Shown one piece after another: positions 8,807 to 16,995 of a stretch of 36,534 nucleotides of DNA (its first letter is position 1; each line of letters begins with the position of its first letter). The position numbers and the translations under genes were made by a program. This stretch comes from Shewanella atlantica (lineage in GTDB: Bacteria; Pseudomonadota; Gammaproteobacteria; Enterobacterales; Shewanellaceae), in the NCBI RefSeq assembly GCF_003966265.1, contig NZ_RXNV01000023.1:1-36534 (forward strand), given 5' to 3'. The notes below the pieces were generated by a model, which was not told where the DNA came from, made no database searches, and worked only from the letters and a program-made list of their open reading frames with translations.

Positions 8807-9181
8807 ATGGAATGGCCATTAGTCATTGCAACTTTTGTATTAGGCATCGTCTTAGGCTATGTAGGCAGAACCATTGTCGCGCGAAATAATGAATCAACCA
8901 GTAAAGACAAGGTACTGGAGCAGACTCGTTTAGAGTTAAGCCAACATAAGCAAGAGGTCACCGATCATTTTGAAGGACACTATAAGCAACTAGCCGAACT
9001 GACCGAGCAGTTAAACAGGGTCAACAAGCAGTGGAATGAAGCGGCCAATACTCTTGCCCCGGCAAGCAAGGCTAAGGCACTGCCGACCTTTACAGCAAAG
9101 GAGAGCCTGGATACGCAATCGAGTCAGGCTGAAGAGCAACTCGATATCGACAATGTCATCGTCATAAACCAAAATAATTAA
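8807..9181 (+). CDS. zapG: ZapG/YhcB family (DUF1043) envelope protein
   Basis: The 124-residue protein has one N-terminal membrane helix (about residues 4-21, WPLVIATFVLGIVLGYVG), then a charged, coiled-coil-like region (residues 35-80) and a low-complexity tail. This is the layout of YhcB/ZapG (DUF1043), which in E. coli links cell division, envelope synthesis and cell shape. A Shine-Dalgarno GAGGAG stands before the ATG. Position just upstream of degQ-degS agrees with yhcB. The family call is firm; its exact role here is taken from E. coli. Confidence 0.9.
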   Translation: MEWPLVIATFVLGIVLGYVGRTIVARNNESTSKDKVLEQTRLELSQHKQEVTDHFEGHYKQLAELTEQLNRVNKQWNEAANTLAPASKAKALPTFTAKESLDTQSSQAEEQLDIDNVIVINQNN

Positions 9182-9198
9182 CCTTTGTTAATAATCAT

Positions 9199-9292
9199 GA
9201 ACTTTCATCCTATGCTTAGGGTCGGAATCAGTAACAATTGATCTTTAATATCTCTTGAAATGACATTCAAGCTGCAACTCACCTTCAAGAGA
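9199..9292 (+). promoter_or_regulatory. Possible sigma-E promoter and leader hairpin of degQ
   Basis: GAACTT (9199-9204), 16 bp, then GTCGGA (9221-9226) resembles a sigma-E promoter (GGAACTT and GTCTAA types); the -35 is good and the -10 fair. DegP/DegQ-type proteases are often in sigma-E regulons. Downstream, TCTCTTGAA (9251-9259) and TTCAAGAGA (9284-9292) form a perfect 9-bp inverted repeat about 40 nt before the start codon. It could be a leader stem or an operator. Confidence 0.4.
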
Positions 9293-9328
9293 TCATAAAT
9301 CCATTTCCGGTATTGGAGCCATGAATAG

Positions 9329-10681
9329 ATGAAAACAAAATTTAGCTTACTTTCTGCAGCCATCCTGACTGCCTCGCTTACTATGATGCCAGCAATATCC
9401 CAAGCTGCGATTCCTATGGCCGTCGATGGACAGAGTGTCCCTAGCCTTGCCCCTATGTTAGAGCGTACAACTCCAGCGGTTGTCGCCGTCGCAGTAACGG
9501 GAACTCATGTTTCTAAGCAAAAAATCCCCGATGCCTTCCGCTATTTCTTCGGCCCCAATGCCCCTCAAGAGCGGGTTCAGGAGAGGCCTTTTCGTGGATT
9601 GGGTTCCGGCGTCATTATTGACGCCAATAAAGGCTATATCGTCACCAATAACCATGTGATCGATGGTGCCGATGAGATCCTTATCGGACTTCATGACGGA
9701 CGTGAAATCGAAGCTAAACTTATCGGCTCAGATGCTGAATCGGATATTGCACTACTACAGATAAAAGCTAAAAACCTGGTTGCGGTAAAACGCGCAGACT
9801 CTGATGAACTTAGAGTCGGTGACTTTGCTGTCGCTATCGGTAACCCATTTGGTTTGGGACAGACAGTGACATCAGGCATAGTGAGTGCTATGGGCCGCTC
9901 GGGATTGGGTATCGAGATGCTTGAAAACTTCATTCAAACAGATGCCGCAATCAACAGCGGTAACTCGGGTGGTGCACTGGTTAATCTCAATGGCGATCTT
10001 ATCGGGATCAATACCGCTATCGTGGCCCCCGGAGGCGGCAATGTAGGAATTGGCTTTGCAATACCTGCCAATATGGTCAATAACTTAGTCGATCAGATTA
10101 TCGAGCATGGAGAAGTCCGCCGTGGTGTTCTGGGTGTTTCCGGCAGAGACCTGACCAATGAACTCGCTCAAGGATTTGGTCTGGATACCCAACATGGCGG
10201 ATTTGTCGATCAGGTTATGACAGATAGTGCTGCCGATAAGGCAGGGATCAAGGCCGGTGACATCATCACCAGTGTCAATGGTCGTAAGATTAAGAGCTTC
10301 CAGGAACTCAGGGCTAAAGTAGCCACTATGGGAGCCGGGGCCAAAGTAGAGTTTGGCTTAATCCGGGACGGAGATGAAGAAACTGTTACCGCGATCTTAG
10401 GTGAAGCGAGTCAGACAATTGAAGCTGCGGCCGGTGCGGTTCACCCGATGCTTGCCGGAGCAACACTGGAAAACAACGACGATGGTGTAGAGATAACCGA
10501 TATCGCTCAAAATTCTCCTGCCGCTGCCAGCGGGTTACAAAAAGGAGATGTCATTGTCGGAGTAAATCGCTCTTCGATTGACGATCTGAAATCACTTAAG
10601 GCAACACTTAAAGATCAGCAAGGTGCCGTTGCGCTTAAGATTAAACGCGGGAAAAGCAGCCTTTATCTGGTACTCAGATAG
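9329..10681 (+). CDS. degQ: Periplasmic serine endoprotease DegQ (HtrA family)
   Basis: DegQ/DegP proteases degrade or refold misfolded periplasmic proteins. The 450-residue product has a Sec signal peptide (cleavage likely after SQAA near residue 27) and a trypsin-like domain with the triad His109 (TNNHV), Asp139 (ESDIAL) and Ser213 (GNSGGAL). Two PDZ domains follow (about 250-350 and 365-450). Length and the short loop before the protease core fit DegQ better than DegP. The gene is followed by degS in the same direction, the usual degQ-degS pair, with 304 bp between them. A sigma-E type promoter may precede it. Confidence 0.93.
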   Translation: MKTKFSLLSAAILTASLTMMPAISQAAIPMAVDGQSVPSLAPMLERTTPAVVAVAVTGTHVSKQKIPDAFRYFFGPNAPQERVQERPFRGLGSGVIIDANKGYIVTNNHVIDGADEILIGLHDGREIEAKLIGSDAESDIALLQIKAKNLVAVKRADSDELRVGDFAVAIGNPFGLGQTVTSGIVSAMGRSGLGIEMLENFIQTDAAINSGNSGGALVNLNGDLIGINTAIVAPGGGNVGIGFAIPANMVNNLVDQIIEHGEVRRGVLGVSGRDLTNELAQGFGLDTQHGGFVDQVMTDSAADKAGIKAGDIITSVNGRKIKSFQELRAKVATMGAGAKVEFGLIRDGDEETVTAILGEASQTIEAAAGAVHPMLAGATLENNDDGVEITDIAQNSPAAASGLQKGDVIVGVNRSSIDDLKSLKATLKDQQGAVALKIKRGKSSLYLVLR

Positions 10682-10985
10682 TTGTGACCTGAGTGGGGGG
10701 AGGTTTTCCTCTTCCCCTTCTCTATTCACTTCTCTATTCACTTAGTCAATCAGTATGAAACTGGCTTTTCAATTCAAGGCGCATTGGTGAGGAAATGCTG
10801 CTCTTGGTTGTAGAACTTGGCCTTTTAAGTCAATGCAACGCAGGAGCTTGTTGCCGAGAATAACTATTAGCTTCAAGCATCCGCCTAGCCTACAGTGCTT
10901 TGAACTCCCGCTGAAAGACCACATATTTAGTAGGATTGGTATATTCATGTTAATCTAGCTCAAATTTTCTCTGCATCTTCCTAAT
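10682..10985. other. degQ-degS intergenic region with repeats
   Basis: No gene is seen. A short tandem repeat (TTCTCTATTCAC twice) lies near 10720-10745. Around 10775-10860 GCATTG and CAATGC form an imperfect long-range inverted repeat, and the composition resembles a dispersed intergenic repeat. A G-rich run followed by TTTTCCTC near 10694-10715 may be a weak terminator of degQ. The promoter of degS should lie in the last 100 bp, where I see no strong match. Confidence 0.45.
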
Positions 10986-12071
10986 ATGGCTCTCAAAGAC
11001 ACACTCCTATATGTCGGCAAGGCGGTTATTTTTGGCCTGATAATGGCTGCTGTCTTTCTGTTTGTGACTCCACTGCTGACCAACAAGGACACATCGAGCC
11101 TTTTTTTCCAGAAGCGTGGTGATAACGGCTTTGAGCTTTCATTTTCTACTGCTGTGCGCCGGGCGGCCCCCGCCGTCGTCAATATATATAGCTTAAGTGT
11201 CAACCGTAACCAGCCGCTCAACTCAGGTTCTCTTCAAGGCTTGGGCTCTGGGGTGATAATGAGTAATGAAGGTTATATTCTCACTAACTATCATGTAATC
11301 AAACAAGCCGATGAGATAGTCGTCGCATTGCAAGATGGCCGCAAGTTCACCTCAGAAGTCGTAGGATCCGATTCCATAACCGACCTTGCCGTACTGAAAA
11401 TAGAGGGGGGCAACCTGCCTATCGTCCCCATTAACCTGGATGTACCGGCTCTTGTTGGTGATGTAGTGTTAGCCATTGGTAACCCCTATAACCTAGGGCA
11501 AACCATCACCCAGGGCATTATCAGTGCGACGGGTCGTAATGGTTTGAGTTCCGGCTACCTCGATTTTCTGCAAACCGATGCAGCTATTAATGCCGGCAAT
11601 TCAGGTGGTGCATTAATCGATACCAGCGGTCAGCTTATTGGCATCAATACAGCGGCATTTCAGGTTGGCGGAGAAGGCGGTGGTCATGGCATCAATTTCG
11701 CGATTCCAATCAAACTTGCTCACAGCATCATGGGAAAACTTATCAAAGATGGTCGTGTTATACGTGGTGCATTAGGTATTACGGGTGAACCCATCAGCTC
11801 TGTAATGGCTCAGATATTAAACCTTCCGGATCTAACCGGAGTGATGATCACAGGTGTTGACCCTCAGGGGCCTGCGGCTCAGGCACAACTCGCTCCAAGG
11901 GATGTTATCACCAAATATGAAGGTGAAGTCGTACCAGGCGTTGAAATGCTGATGGATAGAATTGCCGAAACGACACCGGGTAAGCAAATAACGATGACGA
12001 TTATCCGTAAAGGAAAATACTACGAAGTCCCTGTCACTATCGGTGAGAACCTCTCCGCAAATGAGCAGTAA
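10986..12071 (+). CDS. degS: Site-1 serine protease DegS (sigma-E stress sensor)
   Basis: DegS is an inner-membrane-anchored periplasmic protease. On sensing unfolded outer-membrane protein C-termini through its PDZ domain it cleaves RseA and frees sigma-E. The 361-residue protein has an N-terminal membrane anchor (about residues 10-30), the triad His103 (TNYHV), Asp133 (ITDLAV) and Ser206 (GNSGGAL), and a single C-terminal PDZ domain, which separates DegS from DegQ/DegP. No clear Shine-Dalgarno is visible before the ATG, so a slightly different start is possible. A hairpin terminator follows the stop. Confidence 0.93.
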   Translation: MALKDTLLYVGKAVIFGLIMAAVFLFVTPLLTNKDTSSLFFQKRGDNGFELSFSTAVRRAAPAVVNIYSLSVNRNQPLNSGSLQGLGSGVIMSNEGYILTNYHVIKQADEIVVALQDGRKFTSEVVGSDSITDLAVLKIEGGNLPIVPINLDVPALVGDVVLAIGNPYNLGQTITQGIISATGRNGLSSGYLDFLQTDAAINAGNSGGALIDTSGQLIGINTAAFQVGGEGGGHGINFAIPIKLAHSIMGKLIKDGRVIRGALGITGEPISSVMAQILNLPDLTGVMITGVDPQGPAAQAQLAPRDVITKYEGEVVPGVEMLMDRIAETTPGKQITMTIIRKGKYYEVPVTIGENLSANEQ

Positions 12072-12087
12072 TTAATTAAACAGATGA

Positions 12088-12128
12088 GCTGCCATTCACC
12101 ACTTGAGTGGCAGCGTTATTCTTCACTT
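12088..12128 (+). terminator. Likely terminator after degS
   Basis: GCTGCCA (12088-12094) and TGGCAGC (12108-12114) form a perfect 7-bp stem that can extend inward with one mismatch. It is followed by GTTATTCTTCACTTTT, a T-rich but not uniform tail. It lies 17 bp after the degS stop. Confidence 0.6.
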
Positions 12129-12211
12129 TTCCCCCTTAGCCCCCTTATACTCTCAAAGCCTCAAACTTGGCTAATCAACCCTTTACCTTCTAGATGGCTA
12201 TATTTTTTAAG

Positions 12212-12379
12212 CTAAGGTTTGTGATCCATCGTTTTTAACAGCCCAACCCAAAATGCGAGCTCAAACAACACTCCTAACAACATGAAGAGCATTGCACCTC
12301 CTGAGAAGCTAGCCATATAACAAGCCACGGCGGCCAAAAACAGCAGAACAAGCACACCCAGCCTTAGCCATATATTCAT
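12212..12379 (-). CDS. Small hypothetical membrane protein
   Basis: A 55-residue protein beginning MNIWLRLGVLVLL with two predicted membrane helices (about residues 4-23 and 26-46) and a short KTMDHKP tail. The start is set by GGGAG six to seven bases before the ATG at 12379; a longer open frame up to 12433 lacks such a site. I do not recognise the family. It lies between convergent degS and the cytochrome block and is separated from the latter by a repeat-rich stretch. Confidence 0.55.
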   Translation of the reverse strand: MNIWLRLGVLVLLFLAAVACYMASFSGGAMLFMLLGVLFELAFWVGLLKTMDHKP

Positions 12380-12458
12380 AGTTAACTCCCTTTTCCTATA
12401 GACTAGCCGAGTCAGGACAGATAGATAATTCATAAAGTTTCATGGTGAGCGCGAGTTT

Positions 12459-12560
12459 CTAGTACCTAGTACCTAGCTTATAGCCTATAGCTCGTAGCCC
12501 TAAACATTCGCGGCTAAAGCCGCCCCTACATGGAGAATGTCGTAGCTCATAGCTCGTAGC
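12459..12560. repeat. Degenerate TAG-rich repeats with REP-like nested hairpin
   Basis: The stretch has tandem CTAGTACCTAGTACCTAG (12459-12476) and repeated forms of TAGCTCGTAGC on both sides of a nested palindrome. That palindrome is GCGGCT-AA-AGCCGC (12510-12523) flanked by ACATTC (12504-12509) and GAATGT (12535-12540). It resembles a REP-like intergenic element with short simple repeats around it. Its spread in the genome cannot be judged here. Confidence 0.6.
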
Positions 12561-12593
12561 TTAAATTTTAAATTGTGGGGGGAGTTTAAGTAA

Positions 12594-12630
12594 TAAAAAA
12601 AGCCACTCCAATGATGAGCTGGAGTGGCTT
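12594..12630 (-). terminator. Rho-independent terminator after the octaheme cytochrome gene
   Basis: AGCCACTCC (12601-12609) and GGAGTGGCT (12621-12629) form a perfect 9-bp stem. On the minus strand it is followed by TTTTTTTATTA. It lies 46 bp after the cytochrome stop codon. Confidence 0.9.
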
Positions 12631-12675
12631 GGTGGGCAAGGGACTAAATTAACAGACTCTTATAATTATAGTGAC

Positions 12676-14361
12676 TTACAGGTGAATCTTAGGTAGTGCT
12701 ACAGCTCTTTCGTTATAGTCAGTGTGACAGTTACCACATGTGAACTCAGCGGTTGCCCAAGGCATTTGGAACTTACCATCTTCGGTAAACTGCTTCGCTG
12801 CAGGGTCCAGGTCGATAGTGAACAAGTGAGACTTCACATCACCAAATACCACACCTGATTCTCCTTGTCTTGGCGCTGTCTTAATAGCACTCTTAGCGAG
12901 TTTAGGCATATGACAATCAGTACATTCTGCCGCCTTGTGAGGGGCTGCTGCCCATGTATTCTGTGCAAACTCTTTCTCACCAAGACCACTCGCATTATGA
13001 CAATCTGTACAGGCTTTAACTGCTCCGGTGTGTAGGCCATCGGCGCTATCTGCATTCAAGGTAGACTTGTGAGAATCATGACAAGTGGTACATGTCCAGT
13101 CACTCTTAGGACCAATTTCGTCACCCGCTTTGTAAGTGCCATGGTCTTCCGGAACAACACCTAACATCTCATCGCCGGTTTGGTGATGCTTCGATAATCT
13201 GCTGCTGGAGATGATTCGTCCACCCACTTTACTGCCGCTAGGGAACGCGTCGTTATAATGGCTGACAAATGTTGGATAATCTTTCTCACCATCGCGAGTA
13301 TGACATTCGGCACAAGTAACAGCCTTACCGTAAGCCATATCTTCAGCTAAGAAATCATCGGTAGTACGTGCAACTGCAACCTTAGTGATATTGTCTTTTG
13401 ACGGTGCTTTGACGTGGAAACTACCCGCACCATGACAAGATTCACACTGAACGCCTTGCTCTGCAAAGGTACCATTCATGCCTGGAAGGCCATCTTGGCG
13501 GTCTGGATTACGAGTATCCCCTCCAGCTACATCAGTAGTGCGCTTCCAACCCGTTGTATGACAGTTACCACAGCTATATTTATAATTGAACTCGGTAGTC
13601 TTGTAATCGCCCATAACATCGGCATCACCTGGGTGATTATCAGGAATATTCAACTCACCGGCAGCATTACGAATGTTATATTGAACATTCTTACCTGTGA
13701 CGATGTAGCCATCTTTGTCTAACCAGCGCATTTTCCAACCGTAACCACCGACTGTATATGAGACTTCGTCATAACTTGTCGGTGCACCTAAATCATTATT
13801 TGGTGTTGAATCGACCAGCAGATCGATAGCGCCAGTAATCGTTGCTTCCGGAGTGTATGGGAATGCAGGCTGCTCATTACCTGGGTTTTTAATAATCTTA
13901 AAGTTGTGACCAGTTTTAGAAAATGTTTCATGCTTACCACTGTGACACGTAGCACAAGCTGCTGAGCCAACGTATGCGAGTACTTCAGGCTCTGGCAGGG
14001 CTTCAACCGTCACAGTAACTTCGCCTGTCGCCTCATCGGTACCATCGGTGATGGTATAATTAAACTTCACTTCGCCGGCGGTTGCACCTGCTGTGAAGTC
14101 AATTTTTCCACTTTTAATAACGGCACTATCAGAGTCAACGGATACAATGGATAAGGTATCACCATCTGCGTCGGTATCGTTGGCCAATACATCTATGGTC
14201 ACAACTTCTGAGACAGTTACCGTAGCGGTATCACCAACAACAACGGGAGCATTATTTACCGGTAGTGTAATTTCGTCATTATCATTATCACTACCACAAG
14301 CTACTAACATGGTTATCATGCTGGCAAGTGCTAGTTTTTTAAAGGGAATTTGTACGTTCAT
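12676..14361 (-). CDS. Octaheme c-type cytochrome lipoprotein with cadherin-like domain
   Basis: The 561-residue protein starts at 14361 (GAGGATG lies before the ATG; a longer frame adds 31 unlikely residues). A lipobox LVAC puts the lipidated Cys at residue 22. Residues about 35-120 form a cadherin/VCBS-like Ig domain (NDTDADGDTLSIVSVD, TITDGTDEATGEVTVTVE). Eight CXXCH heme sites follow, at Cys 136, 264, 306, 350, 424, 451, 480 and 542. The start of the heme part (YVGSAACATCH) and GVQCESCHGAGSFHV recall cytochrome c554-type multiheme proteins. It is probably an outer-membrane or periplasmic electron-transfer lipoprotein for respiration; no substrate is claimed. A response regulator and histidine kinase gene lie upstream on the same strand. 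Confidence 0.9.
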   Translation of the reverse strand: MNVQIPFKKLALASMITMLVACGSDNDNDEITLPVNNAPVVVGDTATVTVSEVVTIDVLANDTDADGDTLSIVSVDSDSAVIKSGKIDFTAGATAGEVKFNYTITDGTDEATGEVTVTVEALPEPEVLAYVGSAACATCHSGKHETFSKTGHNFKIIKNPGNEQPAFPYTPEATITGAIDLLVDSTPNNDLGAPTSYDEVSYTVGGYGWKMRWLDKDGYIVTGKNVQYNIRNAAGELNIPDNHPGDADVMGDYKTTEFNYKYSCGNCHTTGWKRTTDVAGGDTRNPDRQDGLPGMNGTFAEQGVQCESCHGAGSFHVKAPSKDNITKVAVARTTDDFLAEDMAYGKAVTCAECHTRDGEKDYPTFVSHYNDAFPSGSKVGGRIISSSRLSKHHQTGDEMLGVVPEDHGTYKAGDEIGPKSDWTCTTCHDSHKSTLNADSADGLHTGAVKACTDCHNASGLGEKEFAQNTWAAAPHKAAECTDCHMPKLAKSAIKTAPRQGESGVVFGDVKSHLFTIDLDPAAKQFTEDGKFQMPWATAEFTCGNCHTDYNERAVALPKIHL

Positions 14362-14479
14362 AAGTTCATCCTCACTTGGCTTTTTTGATATCGCCAACAT
14401 TGCAGGGAGGGCGATTAATATGTCTCTTTGGACATGTATCCAGTATTGAGGCAATACCCATAAAGGGATAGATGAGGGG

Positions 14480-14508
14480 AGTTCACAACCAGATTAAAGT
14501 TGTGAACT
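14480..14508. promoter_or_regulatory. Perfect inverted repeat upstream of the cytochrome gene, candidate operator
   Basis: AGTTCACAAC (14480-14489), a 9-nt spacer, then GTTGTGAACT (14499-14508) form a perfect 10-bp inverted repeat about 120 bp before the cytochrome start. The half-site centres are 19 bp apart, near two helical turns, as for a dimeric winged-helix regulator. No T-run follows on either strand, so a terminator is less likely. Binding by the adjacent response regulator is an inference. Confidence 0.6.
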
Positions 14509-14557
14509 ATAGTTATCAGAATTTACTTAAATGGCTGTTTATATTGAAAAATAAAAA

Positions 14558-15190
14558 TCAAGATAAGTTATGATGTTGTAAAACAAATTGACCTGTATTT
14601 GTCAAAATATAGATCTTCCTCTCGTTTTGCATAACGAGCCCGGCTTTCTTTAGCTGACGCAGATGAAAATTAAATTTAGTATGATCCTCTACTCCAACTA
14701 AACGACACAGATCCATAAATTTCAACTCTTTATGGCAACCAAGTGACTTTAATGTTTCACGCCGCAGTGGGTTAGCTAATGCTGCATAGACGCTATCTGA
14801 GTCGATATCTGAACTCGATTTCAGCAGCTGCTTCTCGGCGATACTGCGCCGTATCGTCATAATAAGATCGGCACTCTTAAAGGGCTTAGTCAGTACACTG
14901 TCGGCCCCCTTCTTCATCGCATCCACCGCTGTATCTACTGTGGCATAGGCAGTGACAATCACCACGGCCATAAAGGGGTTTTCCTGCCTCAGATTAGAGA
15001 TGGCCTCTACACCCGTCATCCCCGACATAACCAGATCCATTAAGGCGATATCGAAAGAGTGGGTTTTACAAGCCAAAATGGCTTCCTCGGCGCTGGGCAC
15101 CGCAATCACATCGAAGCCATCGAGCTCTAAAATATCGACCATATTTGTGCGAAGATCCTCATCATCCTCCGCAATTAACACTCGCGTCAT
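14558..15190 (-). CDS. Response regulator with C-terminal ArsR-type winged helix
   Basis: The 210-residue protein starts at 15190 (GGGAG six bases before the ATG; nine earlier in-frame codons are rejected). Residues 1-120 are a receiver domain with the acidic pair Asp9/Asp10, phosphoacceptor Asp52 (IALMDLVMSG), Thr80 and Lys102 (LTKPFKS). Residues about 135-205 form a winged helix of ArsR/HTH_20 type (ALANPLRRETLKSL, FNFHLRQLKKAGLV, YILTNTGQFVL). A receiver fused to an ArsR-like domain is uncommon; most response regulators use OmpR, NarL or Fis-type outputs. The metal-binding Cys motif of classical ArsR is absent. It lies between a histidine kinase gene and the cytochrome gene, and probably controls the latter. 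Confidence 0.88.
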   Translation of the reverse strand: MTRVLIAEDDEDLRTNMVDILELDGFDVIAVPSAEEAILACKTHSFDIALMDLVMSGMTGVEAISNLRQENPFMAVVIVTAYATVDTAVDAMKKGADSVLTKPFKSADLIMTIRRSIAEKQLLKSSSDIDSDSVYAALANPLRRETLKSLGCHKELKFMDLCRLVGVEDHTKFNFHLRQLKKAGLVMQNERKIYILTNTGQFVLQHHNLS

Positions 15191-15365
15191 CCACCACTCC
15201 CTTAAAAAGCGACACAAACCTGATACAAAACCATATCAAATTACAAAGGTAACGTCCTGTCTGAACGCAAGTTATTAGGCCAATACAGTTCTGACCACCA
15301 AACAGGTAGAAATATGAGTTAACCTGCCAAGCCAATCTTAAACTTGGTAAAGTAAACGGCAGAAG

Positions 15366-16778
15366 TTATAGCTGATCTTTTTCAAAAAATTCCGGTTTAG
15401 GAAAGTGCATCTCAATTTTTGTTCCCTGTCCCAGCTCACTCGCAATATTTAACACTCCACGGTGAAGTGCCACAATCTGCTCACAGATAGCCAGACCAAG
15501 TCCGGTTCCCTGCCCTATCGGCTTGGTCGAATAAAACAGCTCGGTTGCTCTTGAGAGGCTTTCTGAATCCATACCTGCGCCCCAGTCTTCGACGGTCAAC
15601 CTCACATACCTGTCGCACTCACCGGCCGTAATGGCAATCTCGCTACCGGACTGAGAAGCATCCATGGCATTGGTTAGTAAATTTATCAGTAACTCCTCCA
15701 GCTTCACCTTCTGCCCCATCATGGTGATATCTTCTTCGCAATCGATGTTGATCCTATGGCTGTGATGCTTATGGGACAAGAGGTGGATGGAGGCGCTAAT
15801 CACCTCACTCACAGGCACGAGTGAAGTATTCCCCTTTGCAGGGCGCGCATAGGCGAGTAACTCTTTACTGATCTCAGAGGCACGCTCGATACCCAAGCTG
15901 ATACGCTCTATATATTTGAGCTGCTGCTCATCCAAATCCGGAGATTTTCGCTGAAATATATCCAGGGCTAAGGTCGATGAAGCCAAGGGGTTATTGATCT
16001 CATGGGCCATCCCCATAGCCAGGTGACCAATCGCTTTATATTTATCGGCTTCGATTGCGCGTTTAAGCTTCGCCTCGGTTGCCAGCTCCTTCTCAATATC
16101 GAACACTTTTAATGCCTTAAAAAGAGCAAACAGAATCAATGCGCCAGCCAGAGTGCGAAACACGGGAATACTGTGGTGTAGATCCGTAGGCACTAAACCC
16201 GACATAACCCCATAACAGAGCAAGCCAACACCGGTTGCGATAAAGTAGCTGCCATATTTATGCTGCTCCTGCATCAGCTTATAGCCGTAGAGAGCAATCC
16301 CGGTTGCAGCCAGAAAGGCACTGCCAAACCCTAAGAAGAGCCGGGTATAAAACGTAGCTTCCCGAAACGTATCTTCGGCAAGATAGATAGCGTGAGAAAA
16401 GTAGATAACGGTCCCTAAGTAGGCCAGAAGCGTCGCAATCACGACACTGCGTCCAACTCTGGCGACCCATTTGGAACCAATCCCAAACAACAGCCAGGCA
16501 AACACCATCAAAAAGCTATAGGAGAGAAACAGTTTTAAGAGTCTGAGCCACTCCGCCATCAGATGAAACTTGCCAGGAATATCATCGCTAAATTCCAGCA
16601 GGTATAGCTCTGACCATTCGTGAAAAGCATGGGAGAAACCAAATAGTGCCAGCGCCCAGAGAGTTGGGGCGATTTTAAGTTGGCTGTATTTGAAATTTCT
16701 AAACACGACCACACAGCCTATTGAAAAAAAGACCAGGCCGTAGAATAGGTAAATATTGAAAGTAATAAATGTTGGCAT
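15366..16778 (-). CDS. Membrane sensor histidine kinase
   Basis: The 470-residue kinase has an N-terminal part (residues about 5-222) with around seven hydrophobic helices and no large periplasmic domain. Such sensors often respond to membrane or redox state. A short coiled linker leads to the HisKA domain with His259 in MAHEINNP. The ATPase domain shows the N box (LLINLLTNAMDAS), G1 (VEDWGAGMD) and G2 (GQGTGLGLAICEQI). This is the HPK4-like type seen in NtrB/DctB-related kinases. The response regulator gene follows 175 bp downstream, so the two form a likely pair. The signal is unknown; regulation of electron transport is inferred only from the neighbouring cytochrome. Confidence 0.9.
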   Translation of the reverse strand: MPTFITFNIYLFYGLVFFSIGCVVVFRNFKYSQLKIAPTLWALALFGFSHAFHEWSELYLLEFSDDIPGKFHLMAEWLRLLKLFLSYSFLMVFAWLLFGIGSKWVARVGRSVVIATLLAYLGTVIYFSHAIYLAEDTFREATFYTRLFLGFGSAFLAATGIALYGYKLMQEQHKYGSYFIATGVGLLCYGVMSGLVPTDLHHSIPVFRTLAGALILFALFKALKVFDIEKELATEAKLKRAIEADKYKAIGHLAMGMAHEINNPLASSTLALDIFQRKSPDLDEQQLKYIERISLGIERASEISKELLAYARPAKGNTSLVPVSEVISASIHLLSHKHHSHRINIDCEEDITMMGQKVKLEELLINLLTNAMDASQSGSEIAITAGECDRYVRLTVEDWGAGMDSESLSRATELFYSTKPIGQGTGLGLAICEQIVALHRGVLNIASELGQGTKIEMHFPKPEFFEKDQL

Positions 16779-16941
16779 AGTCTGAACTTACCACAAACAG
16801 CTAACATTCATAGTACTCTCATTCCTATCGGTATAAGAATGTGATCGACTCTGGATTATTTTTGACAGGCTGATTTCAGATGATTAGACAATAGAGTAAG
16901 GCAGCACTTCTAAGCCATTCAACATAGAAATAGACACAAAT

Positions 16942-16973
16942 AAAAAAGCCACCGATGAGGTCACCGGTGGCTT
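16942..16973 (-). terminator. Rho-independent terminator after murA
   Basis: AAGCCACCG pairs with CGGTGGCTT (core stem 16947-16954 with 16965-16972), followed on the minus strand by TTTTTTATTT. It lies 22 bp after the murA stop and closes the mla-ibaG-murA transcript. Confidence 0.9.
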
Positions 16974-16995
16974 GATATCTAATATAGCGGCTTAA

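Noticed and set aside
14480..14508. Rho-independent terminator of the response regulator gene
   Set aside because: The stem is perfect but no T-run follows on the minus strand; operator is the better reading.
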